Origin: Breoghania sp037026715
GTDB lineage: Bacteria > Pseudomonadota > Alphaproteobacteria > Rhizobiales > Stappiaceae
Assembly (NCBI RefSeq): GCF_037026715.1
Contig: NZ_JBANCG010000001.1
Location: 649,975 to 713,974, forward strand
DNA length: 64,000 nt
Direction: 5' to 3'
Part shown: one piece after another, positions 16,187-25,286 of the stretch
Layout of the letters: each line of letters begins with the position of its first letter
Numbering within the stretch: position 1 is the first letter of the stretch
Notes under the pieces: model-generated
Seen by the model: only the letters and a program-made list of their open reading frames with translations
What the model was told of the DNA's origin: nothing
Databases searched by the model: none
Position numbers and translations under genes: made by a program

Positions 16187-16590
16187 TGGCCCATCCTTCG
16201 AGACGGCCCTTCGGGCCTCCTCAGGATGACGTTATCGGGTGGTTGGCTTCTTCAAATTCATCAACACACACGCGTCATCCTGAGAGCTTGGTCCGGAAAT
16301 GGTAACCGGCTCTTCGCGTCGAATTCTCCGCGCCTTCATACCCCTCCATCGTCATCACCCGGCACCCGCTTTCGCGGGCACAGGCTCCGTCCGGGTGATC
16401 CAGCGCGCGCACCGAATGCTGCGGCTGGCGATGGATTGCCCGGACGGAGCCTGTGCCCGCGAAAGCGGGTGCCGGGCAATGACGATGGAGGGGCCATGAG
16501 GGGGAATAACCGAAAGCGCATAGCCCGATACCAATTCCGGGCCGGGCTCTCAGGAGGCGGCGCAGACGCCGTCTCGGAGGATGGGCCGCA
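16187..16590. repeat. CCTTCGAGACG hairpin pair interrupted by a REP-pair element
   Basis: The left hairpin (CATCCTTCGAGACGGCCC...CCTCAGGATG) is intact. The right, inverted one is split after CGTCATCCTGAG (16274-16285) and resumes as AGGAGGCGGC...GTCTCGGAGGATGGG (16551-16586). The interruption is the REP-pair copy at 16284-16551. The uninterrupted form can be seen at 44524-44730. The whole 16141-16623 gap is repeat DNA. Confidence 0.8.
16284..16551. repeat. REP-pair (MITE-like) element, copy 4, nested
   Basis: Best-preserved copy. Ends are inverted: GGTCCGGAAATGGTAAC on the left and GATACCAATTCCGGGCC on the right (14 of 17 match). Inside, two arms of about 60 bases face each other. One is built on CATCACCCGG...CCGGGTGATCC and the other on GATTGCCCGG...CCGGGCAATGAC. 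Both contain CACCCGCTTTCGCGGGCACA or its complement. Confidence 0.88.
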
Positions 16591-16623
16591 AGGTCCACAT
16601 CGGCCATACGCGCAATCTACCCG

Positions 16624-17493
16624 TTACGCGGCAGCAACGCCCATGTTGTCGATCAGTCGCGTCGTGCCGATGCGGGCGGCGACGAGCAGGCGGCGGGGGG
16701 CGTTGGGACGGGGCGCGGAAAGCGTTTCCGCGTCGCACAGCGACAGGTAATCGACCGCAAAGCCCTCGCGCTCCAGCGCGGCGCGGCCGTCGGCAAGCGC
16801 GGCTTCGACAGGCGCGCCGGCCTCAAGCGCGATCACCACATGCCTCAGCACCGCCGGTAGGCGGCTGGCGGCGCGTCGGGCGGCGGCATCCAGATAGGCG
16901 TTGCGCGAGGAAAGCGCCAGATCGTCGGCCTCGCGCACCGTCGGCCGGCCGACGATCTCGGTGCCGATATTGAGATCGCGGGCGAGCCGCTTCACCACCA
17001 GAAGCTGCTGGTAGTCCTTCTCGCCGAAGACCGCGTAATGCGGGCGGGCGGCGAGCAGCAGCTTCGTGACCACCGTTGCGACGCCTGCGAAGAAATGCGG
17101 GCGGAAATCCGTCTCCAGTCCCGCGGAGGGACCGCCGACGGTGACGGTGGTGGCAAACCCGTCCGGATACATCTCCGCCGCGTTGGGCGCGAAGACCACC
17201 TCGACACCGTGCCCGGTCAGCTTTTCCACGTCCGCCGCCTCGGTGCGCGGGTAGGCGTCGAAATCCTCGCCGGGGCCGAACTGGGTCGGATTGACGAAGA
17301 TGGAGACGACGACCGCGTCGGCCTTTTCGGCGGCGGCTTTGACAAGCGACAGGTGGCCGGCGTGCAGCGCACCCATGGTGGGAACCATGGCAATGGTGCG
17401 GCCGTCCCTGCGGCAGCCGTCTGACCAGGCCTGCAGATCCTGGGTGGTGCGAATGAGGCGGGGTGTTGCAGAATGTGTCGCCGGGGCCGTCAC
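16624..17493 (-). CDS. panC: pantothenate synthetase
   Basis: Joins pantoate and beta-alanine with ATP, the last step of vitamin B5 synthesis in the cytoplasm. The 289 residues contain the nucleotidyltransferase motif VPTMGALHAGHLSLV, FVNPTQFGPGEDFDAYPR, GVATVVTKLL, VFGEKDYQQLLVV and ALSSRNAYL. The N terminus (MTAPATHSATPRLIRT) carries about a dozen residues before the conserved core. panB is not adjacent. The downstream end abuts the repeat block. Confidence 0.96.
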   Translation of the reverse strand: MTAPATHSATPRLIRTTQDLQAWSDGCRRDGRTIAMVPTMGALHAGHLSLVKAAAEKADAVVVSIFVNPTQFGPGEDFDAYPRTEAADVEKLTGHGVEVVFAPNAAEMYPDGFATTVTVGGPSAGLETDFRPHFFAGVATVVTKLLLAARPHYAVFGEKDYQQLLVVKRLARDLNIGTEIVGRPTVREADDLALSSRNAYLDAAARRAASRLPAVLRHVVIALEAGAPVEAALADGRAALEREGFAVDYLSLCDAETLSAPRPNAPRRLLVAARIGTTRLIDNMGVAAA

Positions 17494-17740
17494 GGGCTCT
17501 CTCCGGATTGTTCGTTTGGGGATGCTCTAAGACGACTAGAACAGAGCAACTCTTCTTTCGTTCAGGTGAGTCCGCCCGAACGCAGGCTGCTCTAGCAGAG
17601 CGCGGGCGCGAATGCACCAATCTTGAGCAATCGCACGCGATTGCGACCGCGCGGCGGTGCAAAACATCCGCCTTTCTTGCGGCGGAGCGGCCGGCACTCC
17701 AAATTGGGGGGAACCAGACCGCGTGAGGAGGACCCCGACC

Positions 17741-18487
17741 ATGGGCGAGGAGAAGACGCCGACACGCCGCGACGCCGCCGCCGCGCCTGAGGTGCGGCAG
17801 CGCTCCAGCCGTGGCGAGATCGACGCCTTTCTGGAAAAGACGCGGGCGCTTGCGGCGGAAAAGCCGGCGGGTGCGTCTGGACGCGGGCGGCTGATCTTCG
17901 CGCTCGATGCCACCATGAGCCGCCAGCCGACCTGGGACCGGGCCTGCGCCATTCAGGGCGACATGTTCTCCGTCACCGCCGCGATCGGCGGGCTCGATGT
18001 GCAGCTCGTCTATTTCCGGGGCCTTGGCGAATGCCGGGCGAGCAAATGGGTGAGCGACGGCAAGAGGCTTGGCAACCTGATGAGCCGCATCACCTGCCGG
18101 GGCGGGCATACCCAGATCCGCAAGGTGCTGCGCCACGCCATCAACGAGACGCGCACGCGCAAGGTTCAGGCGCTCGTCTATGTCGGCGACTGCATGGAGG
18201 AGAGCGCCGACGATCTCTGTGCGCTCGCAGGCGAACTGGGCTTGCTGGGCGTGCCGGCCTTCGTTTTTCAGGAGGGGACGGACCCGGGCGCGGAGCCGAC
18301 GTTTCGCGAGATCGCGCGGCTGACGGGCGGGGCGTTCTGCCGGTTTTCCTCAGCCTCGGCGAAGGAACTGCGCGATCTGCTGGGCGCGGTCGCGACCTAT
18401 GCGGCGGGCGGGCGGGCCGCGCTTGAGGATCTCAATGCGCGCGGCGATGCCGGTGCGCGGCTTCTCATCGGCCAGATGCGGAGTTAG
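17741..18487 (+). CDS. von Willebrand factor A domain protein
   Basis: Cytoplasmic protein of 248 residues with a basic, disordered N-terminal 60 residues and a vWA-like domain. FALDATMSRQPTW supplies a DxTxS metal-site motif, and the beta strands VQLVYFRG and QALVYVGD follow; VYVGDCMEE holds a further acidic site. ATG 17741 follows GAGGAGGA; an earlier in-frame start is unlikely. It lies 6 bases before the DnaJ-like gene, a pairing I know from other Hyphomicrobiales. The role is unknown; the pair may act on protein assembly, but that is inference. Confidence 0.85.
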   Translation: MGEEKTPTRRDAAAAPEVRQRSSRGEIDAFLEKTRALAAEKPAGASGRGRLIFALDATMSRQPTWDRACAIQGDMFSVTAAIGGLDVQLVYFRGLGECRASKWVSDGKRLGNLMSRITCRGGHTQIRKVLRHAINETRTRKVQALVYVGDCMEESADDLCALAGELGLLGVPAFVFQEGTDPGAEPTFREIARLTGGAFCRFSSASAKELRDLLGAVATYAAGGRAALEDLNARGDAGARLLIGQMRS

Positions 18488-18493
18488 GGCGCG

Positions 18494-19219
18494 ATGGCAT
18501 TCTTCATCATAGGCGCGGTGCTGCTGCTGCTCGTGCTTCTCTTCGCCAATTCGTTCGTGTCCGCCGACCCCGCGCGGCTCGCCTTCTGGGTGAAGATGAC
18601 GAGCGGGGTGTTGCTGCTGGCGGTGGCTGCGATCTTTCTCGTCTTCGGCCGGTTGGCGTTCGCGCTGCCGATCGGCGCGCTGGGGCTCTCCGTGCTCGGC
18701 TGGGGTGGAGTGCCGGGGTTTTCGTCGACCCGGTCGCGGCCCTCACCGGGCAAGCGCTCCACGGTGCGTTCGGCCATGCTGGAAATGGAACTCGATCACG
18801 ATACCGGCGATCTCGCCGGCGGGGTAATCGCGGGGGCCTTCGAGGGCCGCAGTCTCGACGCGCTGTCGCGCGAGGAGATGCTGGCCCTGTGGCAGGAAAC
18901 GGCGGGCGACGGGGAGAGCCGCGCCCTACTCGAAGCTTATCTCGACCGCCGGCATCCCGGATGGCGTGTAGACTTCGAGGCGGATGGCGCAGCGCGGCAG
19001 GACGGAACGCCTGGCGCGGGCCCCATGAGCGAGGAGGAGGCCTATCAGGTGCTTGGGCTTGCGCCCGGCGCCGGGGAGACGGAAATCCGAGCGGCCCACC
19101 GGCGGCTCATGCTTCGGATGCACCCCGACCAGGGGGGCTCGACGTTCCTTGCGGCCAAAATCAACGAGGCCAAGGACAGGCTTCTCAGAAATCATGGATC
19201 CTCCCGTACGCGAAACTAG
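18494..19219 (+). CDS. membrane-anchored protein with C-terminal J domain
   Basis: The 241 residues have two N-terminal membrane spans (AFFIIGAVLLLLVLLFANSF and MTSGVLLLAVAAIFLVFG), a cytosolic linker, and a J domain at the C terminus (about 175-241: EEEAYQVLGLAPGAGETEIR, RLMLRMHPDQGGS). The HPD tripeptide that stimulates DnaK is intact. This layout resembles TIM14/DjlA-type membrane co-chaperones. It is coupled to the upstream vWA gene, so that protein may be its partner or cargo adaptor. Confidence 0.88.
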   Translation: MAFFIIGAVLLLLVLLFANSFVSADPARLAFWVKMTSGVLLLAVAAIFLVFGRLAFALPIGALGLSVLGWGGVPGFSSTRSRPSPGKRSTVRSAMLEMELDHDTGDLAGGVIAGAFEGRSLDALSREEMLALWQETAGDGESRALLEAYLDRRHPGWRVDFEADGAARQDGTPGAGPMSEEEAYQVLGLAPGAGETEIRAAHRRLMLRMHPDQGGSTFLAAKINEAKDRLLRNHGSSRTRN

Positions 19220-19300
19220 CTGGAGGCGGGAAGGCGACAGCCTTCCAAGAAACGGCCGGAGGACGAAACGCTCCGCCGGCCGCAGGCGACACTTCGGACT

Positions 19301-20779
19301 TCACTGGGTGGCGTAGCAGCCGATCTTCATCCTCTTCAGCGACTTGCAGGTCGCGATTGCGGCGTCCTGGTTGGCGAAACCGGCAAAGCGGGCGCGGTAC
19401 AGCGTCTGTCCGCCGCTCTGGATGGCCTCGGTGAAGGGCTTGCGGCCCTTGAGGGTCTTGCCGGCCTTGTCGCGGGCCTTTTTCAGCATTTCCAGCGCGC
19501 CGGCCTCGGTGGGAGCGGCGGCGATCTGGACGTGCCAGCCGGCCGGGCGCTCGGGAACGGCGGCGGGGGCGGGATCGGCGCTGGCGACGGTGAGCGTGGT
19601 CGCCTTCGGGCTCTTCGGCTCGGCCGCGGGCATGCCGGTGATCTCGGCCTTGCGGGCGATGTCGTGGGCGCGCGCGATGGCGGCGCTGATGGCCTTGGGC
19701 GCCGGGACGACACTGGCCGTCTCGATGGTTGATTCGGGATCCGTATCGCCTTCGGCAAGTGCGGGCGGCACCAGATCCTCGGTGGTATCCGTGGTCTCGG
19801 CGTCGTCAACGACCTCCTGAACCGGCGGCAGCGGCACGTCGGCCACGACAATGGGGGCGACGGGGGTCGTCTCGCCGGGCTTGGCGGAGGGCAGAGGCGC
19901 ACGCCGCGCGATGATGATGGAATCGCGCTTGCTGCCGCGGCTCGCCTTGGGCAGGTATTCGGCGATCAGCTCGCGCATCTGCGCGTCGCGCGAGCGGCCG
20001 GTGCGTCCGCCGAAGACGACGGCGACGATGTGACGGCCGTTCTTGCGCACAGAGGTGACGAGGTTGAACCCGGAGGCGCGGATATAGCCGGTCTTGATGC
20101 CGTCCACGCCCTCCACCCGGCCGAGCAACTTGTTGTGGTTGCCATAACGGCGACCCTTGTAGGTGAAGACGCGGGTCGAGAAATACTTGTAGTAGGTGGG
20201 GAAGCGCTCCTGGATGGCGCGCCCCAGCCGGGCCATGTCGGCGGCGGTGGTGTACTGGTGGCTGTTGGGCAGGCCGGAGGCATTGCGGAACTGGGTGTTG
20301 CGCATGCCGAGCTGGTGGGCGGTGCGCGTCATGCGGCGCGCGAAGGCGGGCTCGGAGCCCTCGATGTTCTCGCCCACGGTGGCCGCTACGTCGTTGGCCG
20401 ACTTGGTGACCAGCGCCAGGATGGCGTCGCGCACCTTGATCGTGTCGCCGGGGCGCAGCCCGACCTTGGAGGGGGGCATGCCGGAGGAATGGCGCGAGGC
20501 CTTGAGCGGCGTGTCGAGCGACATGCGGCCCGCTTCCAGTTCCTCAAACAGGATGTAGAGCGTCATGATCTTGGTGAGCGAGGCGGGGTAGCGACGGGAA
20601 TTGGCGCTGTTTGAATAGAGCACCTTGCCCGTCTTGGCGTCGACCACGATCCCGGCATATTTGCTGTTGGCCGAAGCAGGCGGCGCCGCGACGAGCGTGG
20701 CGGCAACGGCGATACAAACGATCGCCCATGCCCTGATCAGCGTCGACAGCGTAGCGGACCGACGGTTACGCGAATGCAT
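19301..20779 (-). CDS. D-alanyl-D-alanine carboxypeptidase with C-terminal SPOR domain
   Basis: Periplasmic penicillin-binding protein (peptidase S11) that trims the terminal D-Ala of peptidoglycan stems. In the 492-residue product: signal peptide (about 1-37, cleavage near ASA-NSK), Ser67-LTK catalytic motif, Ser127-AN, Lys229-TG in GIKTGY, a proline- and acid-rich linker, and a SPOR domain (about 415-492, GWHVQIAAAPTEAGA, YRARFAGFANQDAAIATC) that binds denuded glycan at the division site. The frame is open upstream, but ATG 20779 gives a clean signal peptide. The ribosome-binding site is weak. Confidence 0.93.
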   Translation of the reverse strand: MHSRNRRSATLSTLIRAWAIVCIAVAATLVAAPPASANSKYAGIVVDAKTGKVLYSNSANSRRYPASLTKIMTLYILFEELEAGRMSLDTPLKASRHSSGMPPSKVGLRPGDTIKVRDAILALVTKSANDVAATVGENIEGSEPAFARRMTRTAHQLGMRNTQFRNASGLPNSHQYTTAADMARLGRAIQERFPTYYKYFSTRVFTYKGRRYGNHNKLLGRVEGVDGIKTGYIRASGFNLVTSVRKNGRHIVAVVFGGRTGRSRDAQMRELIAEYLPKASRGSKRDSIIIARRAPLPSAKPGETTPVAPIVVADVPLPPVQEVVDDAETTDTTEDLVPPALAEGDTDPESTIETASVVPAPKAISAAIARAHDIARKAEITGMPAAEPKSPKATTLTVASADPAPAAVPERPAGWHVQIAAAPTEAGALEMLKKARDKAGKTLKGRKPFTEAIQSGGQTLYRARFAGFANQDAAIATCKSLKRMKIGCYATQ

Positions 20780-21249
20780 GATGGAGACAAACTCATTACC
20801 GGCCGGGTTTGCTGCGCTCCCGGCCTGAACACATTGACGCTTTCGGACGCGCGTGGCCACGGATCCTGTCCGCCCGCGTTGGGCCTGATCGCCCGCGCGC
20901 CTTCGGTTTCGACGCCTGCCACCCCGGGGTTCGACGTCTCCTCGTCCGGCTCGCCCCGCCTTGTGCGGTAGCCGGATCCGACGGCCGGATATCAATGCCC
21001 GGGCCGTTCGGAAGATGTGTCTGCAGGATGAAGAAACGCGGTTACGAATCGGTAAAGCCCGCGGGACAAATTGTGCGAATGCGTCTCACTCCGGGACGCG
21101 GGCTTAAAATATCGCAGTGCAATATTCAGAGCTTGACATATTTTGTGCAGTGCATATAAAGGAAGATATTGTCGTGGGTGCCGGGAGCTCCACGGGGGCT
21201 TCGTCGCGTGTGCGGATCCGGGTGCAAAGCGAAGATGGAGTTTCGTAAG
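20780..21249. other. divergent intergenic region holding the phasin promoter
   Basis: No gene is supported here. The left 300 bases upstream of the carboxypeptidase gene show nothing I can name. The right 130 bases are AT-richer and hold the phasin promoter and a repeated GCAGTGCA motif. Confidence 0.5.
21114..21160 (+). promoter_or_regulatory. phasin promoter with GCAGTGCA direct repeats
   Basis: TTGACA (21133-21138) and TATAAA (21155-21160) are spaced by 16 bases, about 90 bases before the phasin start. GCAGTGCA occurs at 21114-21121 and again at 21147-21154, 33 bases apart (about three helical turns), bracketing the -35 box. PHB regulators of the PhaR type repress phasin genes through TGC/GCA-rich sites, so these repeats are a candidate operator. 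Confidence 0.6.
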
Positions 21250-21585
21250 ATGATTAACGGAATGGATGAATTTCAGAAGGCCTCGAAAGAAGGCATGGAC
21301 GTTGCCACCAAGAGCTTTGGCGCCGTCTCCAAGGGGCTGCAGGCGATCGCGTCCGAGTATGCCGATTTCTCCAAGAAGTCCGTCGAGGAGTCGACCGCCG
21401 CGTTTGAGAAGATGATCGCCGCCAAGTCGCCGGACAAGGCCTTCGAGGTCCAGTCGGACTATATGAAGAGCGCCTACGAGAGCATGATCAGCGAGTTCAA
21501 CAAGCTGTCGGAGATGTATCTCGATCTCGGCAAGGAAGCCTACAAGCCGTACGAAGGCTTCGCCGGCAAGGTCGCCTCGAAGTAG
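21250..21585 (+). CDS. phasin family protein (PHB granule-associated)
   Basis: Small amphipathic helical protein (111 residues) that coats polyhydroxybutyrate granules. It is nearly all helix with the phasin pattern: DVATKSFGAVSKGLQAIASE, YADFSKKSVEESTAAFEKM, AKSPDKAFEVQSDYMKSAYE, EMYLDLGKEAYKPYEG. It has no cysteine, tryptophan or membrane span. ATG 21250 has GGAG nine bases upstream; ATG 21235, five codons earlier, is possible. It has a clear own promoter. Confidence 0.92.
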   Translation: MINGMDEFQKASKEGMDVATKSFGAVSKGLQAIASEYADFSKKSVEESTAAFEKMIAAKSPDKAFEVQSDYMKSAYESMISEFNKLSEMYLDLGKEAYKPYEGFAGKVASK

Positions 21586-21701
21586 CGCGAGCGGGGCACT
21601 CGCCCGGCTCGAAACGGTTTCCCGTGATGGGGCGGTGATGGGGGAAGCGGAGGTCCGGCACGCCGGGCCTCTTTCTGTTTCTGCCGCTTGTTTCCGGAAA
21701 A

Positions 21702-21935
21702 AGGCTGGTCAGAAAATGGTCGTTGGTTCTTTGCCCCGAGTTCCACGCGTCTTCATACTCCTCCCCATCATGTCCCACCGTCGTCATCACCCGGGGAAGT
21801 CCGGGTGATCCGGTGCGTGCCCGGAATGCTGCTTGTGGCGGTGGATCGTCCGGACTTCGCCGGGCAATGACGGCGGGGGGCATGAGGGGGAGGGCGCGAA
21901 AGCGCACAGCCCGATGCCATTCGGACCTGCCTCTC
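21702..21935. repeat. REP-pair (MITE-like) element, copy 5
   Basis: Left end GGTCAGAAAATGGTCGTTGG, core hairpins CATCACCCGG...CCGGGTGATCC and CGTCCGGACTTCGCCGGGCAAT, tail GCATGAGGGGGAGGGCGCGA and right end GATGCCATTCGGACC. It lies 3' of the phasin gene. Confidence 0.85.
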
Positions 21936-22489
21936 CGGACGGTTTCCCCCGCCGGTTTGACGGCATTTCGCGGCGTAACGGCGATCACGGGGTTTTGTTT
22001 CCGCTTCGCCAAGGTTGCCGCGTCCTCCACATGCGCCGTCTCCCCTTGCGATTATTCGCGGTAGCGGGGGACGTTTTCCTTGAGATTTTCATGGATTTGA
22101 CCGGGCGAATGCGGACAAGCCCCATTGCGCCGCCCGGCAAGCGGCTTACAATTCCGACAATGTGGCCTACATAATTGGGTGAGCGTGATTTGGCAGGCCG
22201 ACGTGTCGTCGGCCTTGTCAGGGCGGACGCAGCCAGAAGTTGGTTCTGCGGGGCGCCGGTGTCGGCCGGTCGTGCGGGGGCTTGTCGAACGGGACCCGCG
22301 AACAACATTCGTGACGAGAGACATGTCACGAGGGCGCCGGCGTGGACGAGAGAAAATTGGGCGGGCCCGATCCGGGCCGCCTTTGATGAAACGATGGTGC
22401 CGGCCGGGGCGTGCGGGTCCAGGGCGGCCAGGACAAACGGCAGGGCTGGTCGGCCGCGCGGGGTCGGCGGCAAGGCAGGCCGGACGGGG
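21936..22489. other. long leader/intergenic region before clpS, weak promoter
   Basis: No gene is supported. A possible promoter for clpS-clpA is TTACAA (22146-22151) with CATAAT (22170-22175), spacing 18. That would give a leader of roughly 300 bases. I recognise no riboswitch. Confidence 0.35.
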
Positions 22490-22819
22490 ATGAGTAAAGA
22501 CAATCGTCAGGATAATGACGGTGACACGGGCACCGTCGTCGTAACCAAGACACGGCCGAAAACCAAGCGGCCGAACATGTATCGCGTGCTGCTGCTGAAC
22601 GACGACTACACGCCGATGGAGTTCGTCGTTCATGTACTGGAGCGGTTCTTTCAGAAGAACCAGGAGGACGCCACCCGCATCATGCTTCACGTTCACCACC
22701 ACGGTGTCGGGGAGTGCGGGGTGTTCACCTACGAGGTCGCCGAGACAAAGGTGACCCAAGTCATGGATTTCGCGCGCAAGCATCAGCATCCGCTGCAATG
22801 CGTCATGGAGAAGAAATAA
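22490..22819 (+). CDS. clpS: ATP-dependent Clp protease adaptor ClpS
   Basis: Cytoplasmic N-end-rule adaptor that binds substrates with N-terminal hydrophobic residues and hands them to ClpA. The 109 residues show an unstructured N tail (about 1-28), then PNMYRVLLLNDDYTPMEFVV, where the NDD and the Met/Thr pocket bind the substrate residue, then HVHHHGVGECGVFTYEVAE and the terminal HPLQCVMEKK. The frame is open upstream, but the family starts just before the variable tail at this ATG. clpA begins 10 bases after the stop. Confidence 0.96.
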   Translation: MSKDNRQDNDGDTGTVVVTKTRPKTKRPNMYRVLLLNDDYTPMEFVVHVLERFFQKNQEDATRIMLHVHHHGVGECGVFTYEVAETKVTQVMDFARKHQHPLQCVMEKK

Positions 22820-22829
22820 GGGGACCCAC

Positions 22830-25265
22830 GTGCCGTCATTCTCCCGCAGCCTGGAAAAAGCCCTGCATCAGGCGCTCGCCTATGCAAACGATCGCAACCA
22901 GGAATATGCGACGCTGGAACACCTTCTGCTGGCCCTGATCGACGATCAGGACGCGGCCGCCGTCATGCGGGCGTGCAACGTCGATCTCGACCTCCTGCGG
23001 CGCAACCTCATCGAATATATCGACACCGAACTGGAAAACCTCGTCCATGACACGGACGACGATTCCAAGCCCACGGCCGGTTTCCAGCGCGTCATCCAGC
23101 GCGCCGTGATCCACGTGCAGTCGTCCGGCCGCGAGGAGGTGACCGGCGCCAACGTGCTCGTGGCGATTTTCGCCGAGCGCGAGAGCCACGCGGCCTATTT
23201 CCTGCAAGAGCAGGACATGACCCGCTACGACGCGGTCAACTACATTTCGCATGGCATCGCCAAGCGCTCCGGCGCGTCCGAGCACCGTCCGGTGCGCGGC
23301 GTGGAGGAGGACGCGGCGACGGTGGAGGATCAGGAGACGTCGAAGAAAAAGACGGATGCCCTGGAGGCCTATTGCGTCAACCTCAACGAAAAGGCGCGCA
23401 ACGGCAAGATCGACCCGCTGATCGGGCGAGACACGGAAATCCAGCGCACCATTCAGGTTCTTTGCCGGCGCCAGAAGAACAATCCGCTCTTCGTCGGCGA
23501 CCCCGGCGTGGGCAAGACCGCGATCGCGGAAGGCCTAGCCCGGCGCATCGTCAACGGCGACGTGCCGGAGGTCCTTCGCGACTCGACCATCTTCTCGCTC
23601 GACATGGGCGCGCTTCTGGCCGGAACCCGCTATCGCGGCGACTTCGAGGAGCGGCTGAAGCAGGTCGTGAAGGAGATCGAGGACTATCCCGGCGCGATCA
23701 TGTTCATCGACGAGATCCACACCGTGATCGGCGCGGGCGCGACCTCGGGCGGGGCGATGGATGCCTCCAATCTGCTCAAGCCTGCGCTTGCATCGGGCAC
23801 GATCCGCTGCGTCGGCTCCACCACCTACAAGGAATACCGGCAGTTCTTCGAGAAGGACCGGGCGCTTGTCCGCCGCTTCCAGAAGATCGACGTGAACGAG
23901 CCGTCGGTGACCGACGCGATCGCGATCCTGAAGGGGCTGAAGCCCTATTTCGAGACCTATCACAAGGTCCGCTACACCAACGACGCGATCAAGACGGCGG
24001 TGGAACTGTCGGCCCGCTACATTTCCGACCGCAAGCTGCCGGACAAGGCGATCGACGTGATCGACGAGACCGGCGCCTCGCAGATGCTGCTGCCGGAAAG
24101 CCGGCGCCGCAAGACCATCGGCGTGAAGGAGATCGAGACGACCATCGCGACCATGGCCCGCATCCCGCCGAAGTCGGTTTCGCGCGATGACGCGGAGATG
24201 CTGTCGGGCCTGTCGGCCTCGCTCAAGCGTGTGGTCTACGGTCAGGACGCGGCGATCGATGCGCTGTCGTCGGCGATCAAGCTGGCGCGCGCGGGTCTGC
24301 GCGAACCGGAAAAGCCGATCGGCTCTTACCTGTTCTCCGGCCCGACCGGCGTCGGCAAGACCGAGGTCGCCCGTCAGCTCGCGTCCTCGCTGGGCGTGGA
24401 GCTGATCCGCTTCGACATGTCGGAATACATGGAGCGCCACACCGTCTCGCGGCTGATCGGCGCGCCTCCGGGCTATGTCGGCTTCGACCAGGGCGGGCTT
24501 CTGACCGACGGCGTCGACCAGCACCCGCATTGCGTGCTGCTGCTCGACGAGATCGAGAAGGCGCATCCGGACCTGTTCAACATCCTGCTGCAGGTCATGG
24601 ATCACGGCAAGCTGACGGACCACAACGGCAAGTCGGTGGATTTCAGGAACGTCATCCTAATCATGACCACCAATGCCGGCGCGGCCGACATGGCGAAGGA
24701 AGCGATCGGGTTCGCGCGCACCAAGCGCGAAGGCGACGACAAGGAAGCGATCAACCGGCTGTTCACGCCGGAGTTCCGCAACCGGCTCGACGCGATCATC
24801 GCCTTCGGCAACCTGCCGATGGAGGTCGTCTACCAGATCGTCAACAAGTTCGTCATGCAGCTGGAGGCGCAGCTTGCCGACCGCGGCGTGACGTTCGAGC
24901 TGACCGACGAGGCGGTGAAGTGGCTTGCGGACAAAGGCTACGACCAGCAGATGGGCGCCCGCCCGCTGGCCCGCGTGATCCAGGACAACATCAAGCAGCC
25001 GCTGGCTGACGAGGTGCTGTTCGGCAAGCTGCAGAAGGGCGGCACGGTGAAGGTGTCGGTGGAGACGCCGGAAGGCGGCAAGCCGGGCCTGAAGCTGGAG
25101 GCCATCGAGGATATGCCGGTCCAGCCGAAGAAGCCGAGCGCCCAGAAGAAGCGCAAGGCGTCGGCGAAGGCGAAGTCGTCGGGTTCCGGCAGCGGCTCCA
25201 AGGGCGGCAGCGGCGGCGCGGATCCCAAGCGCTCGCTGGTGCCGAAGGTGCCGCTGGCGGATTAG
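22830..25265 (+). CDS. clpA: ATP-dependent Clp protease ATP-binding subunit ClpA
   Basis: Hexameric AAA+ unfoldase that feeds ClpP. The 811 residues contain the double-repeat N domain (EYATLEHLLLALIDD), a first AAA module with Walker A GDPGVGKT and Walker B MFIDEIHT, a second with Walker A GPTGVGKT and VLLLDEIEKAHPD, and a C-terminal D2-small domain. The last 45 residues are a Lys/Ser/Gly-rich low-complexity tail (KKRKASAKAKSSGSGSGSKG) not found in E. coli ClpA. The start is GTG with AAGGGGA upstream. It forms an operon with clpS and ends in a strong terminator. Confidence 0.97.
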   Translation: MPSFSRSLEKALHQALAYANDRNQEYATLEHLLLALIDDQDAAAVMRACNVDLDLLRRNLIEYIDTELENLVHDTDDDSKPTAGFQRVIQRAVIHVQSSGREEVTGANVLVAIFAERESHAAYFLQEQDMTRYDAVNYISHGIAKRSGASEHRPVRGVEEDAATVEDQETSKKKTDALEAYCVNLNEKARNGKIDPLIGRDTEIQRTIQVLCRRQKNNPLFVGDPGVGKTAIAEGLARRIVNGDVPEVLRDSTIFSLDMGALLAGTRYRGDFEERLKQVVKEIEDYPGAIMFIDEIHTVIGAGATSGGAMDASNLLKPALASGTIRCVGSTTYKEYRQFFEKDRALVRRFQKIDVNEPSVTDAIAILKGLKPYFETYHKVRYTNDAIKTAVELSARYISDRKLPDKAIDVIDETGASQMLLPESRRRKTIGVKEIETTIATMARIPPKSVSRDDAEMLSGLSASLKRVVYGQDAAIDALSSAIKLARAGLREPEKPIGSYLFSGPTGVGKTEVARQLASSLGVELIRFDMSEYMERHTVSRLIGAPPGYVGFDQGGLLTDGVDQHPHCVLLLDEIEKAHPDLFNILLQVMDHGKLTDHNGKSVDFRNVILIMTTNAGAADMAKEAIGFARTKREGDDKEAINRLFTPEFRNRLDAIIAFGNLPMEVVYQIVNKFVMQLEAQLADRGVTFELTDEAVKWLADKGYDQQMGARPLARVIQDNIKQPLADEVLFGKLQKGGTVKVSVETPEGGKPGLKLEAIEDMPVQPKKPSAQKKRKASAKAKSSGSGSGSKGGSGGADPKRSLVPKVPLAD

Positions 25266-25286
25266 AGGCGGTCGCTGGTGAATGAG

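Noticed and set aside
17520..17610. A third RIME1-like palindrome before the vWA gene
   Set aside because: CGTTCAGGTGAGTCCGCCCG and GCTCTAGCAGAGC recall the family, but pairing is poor and the spacer motif is missing; too degraded to call.
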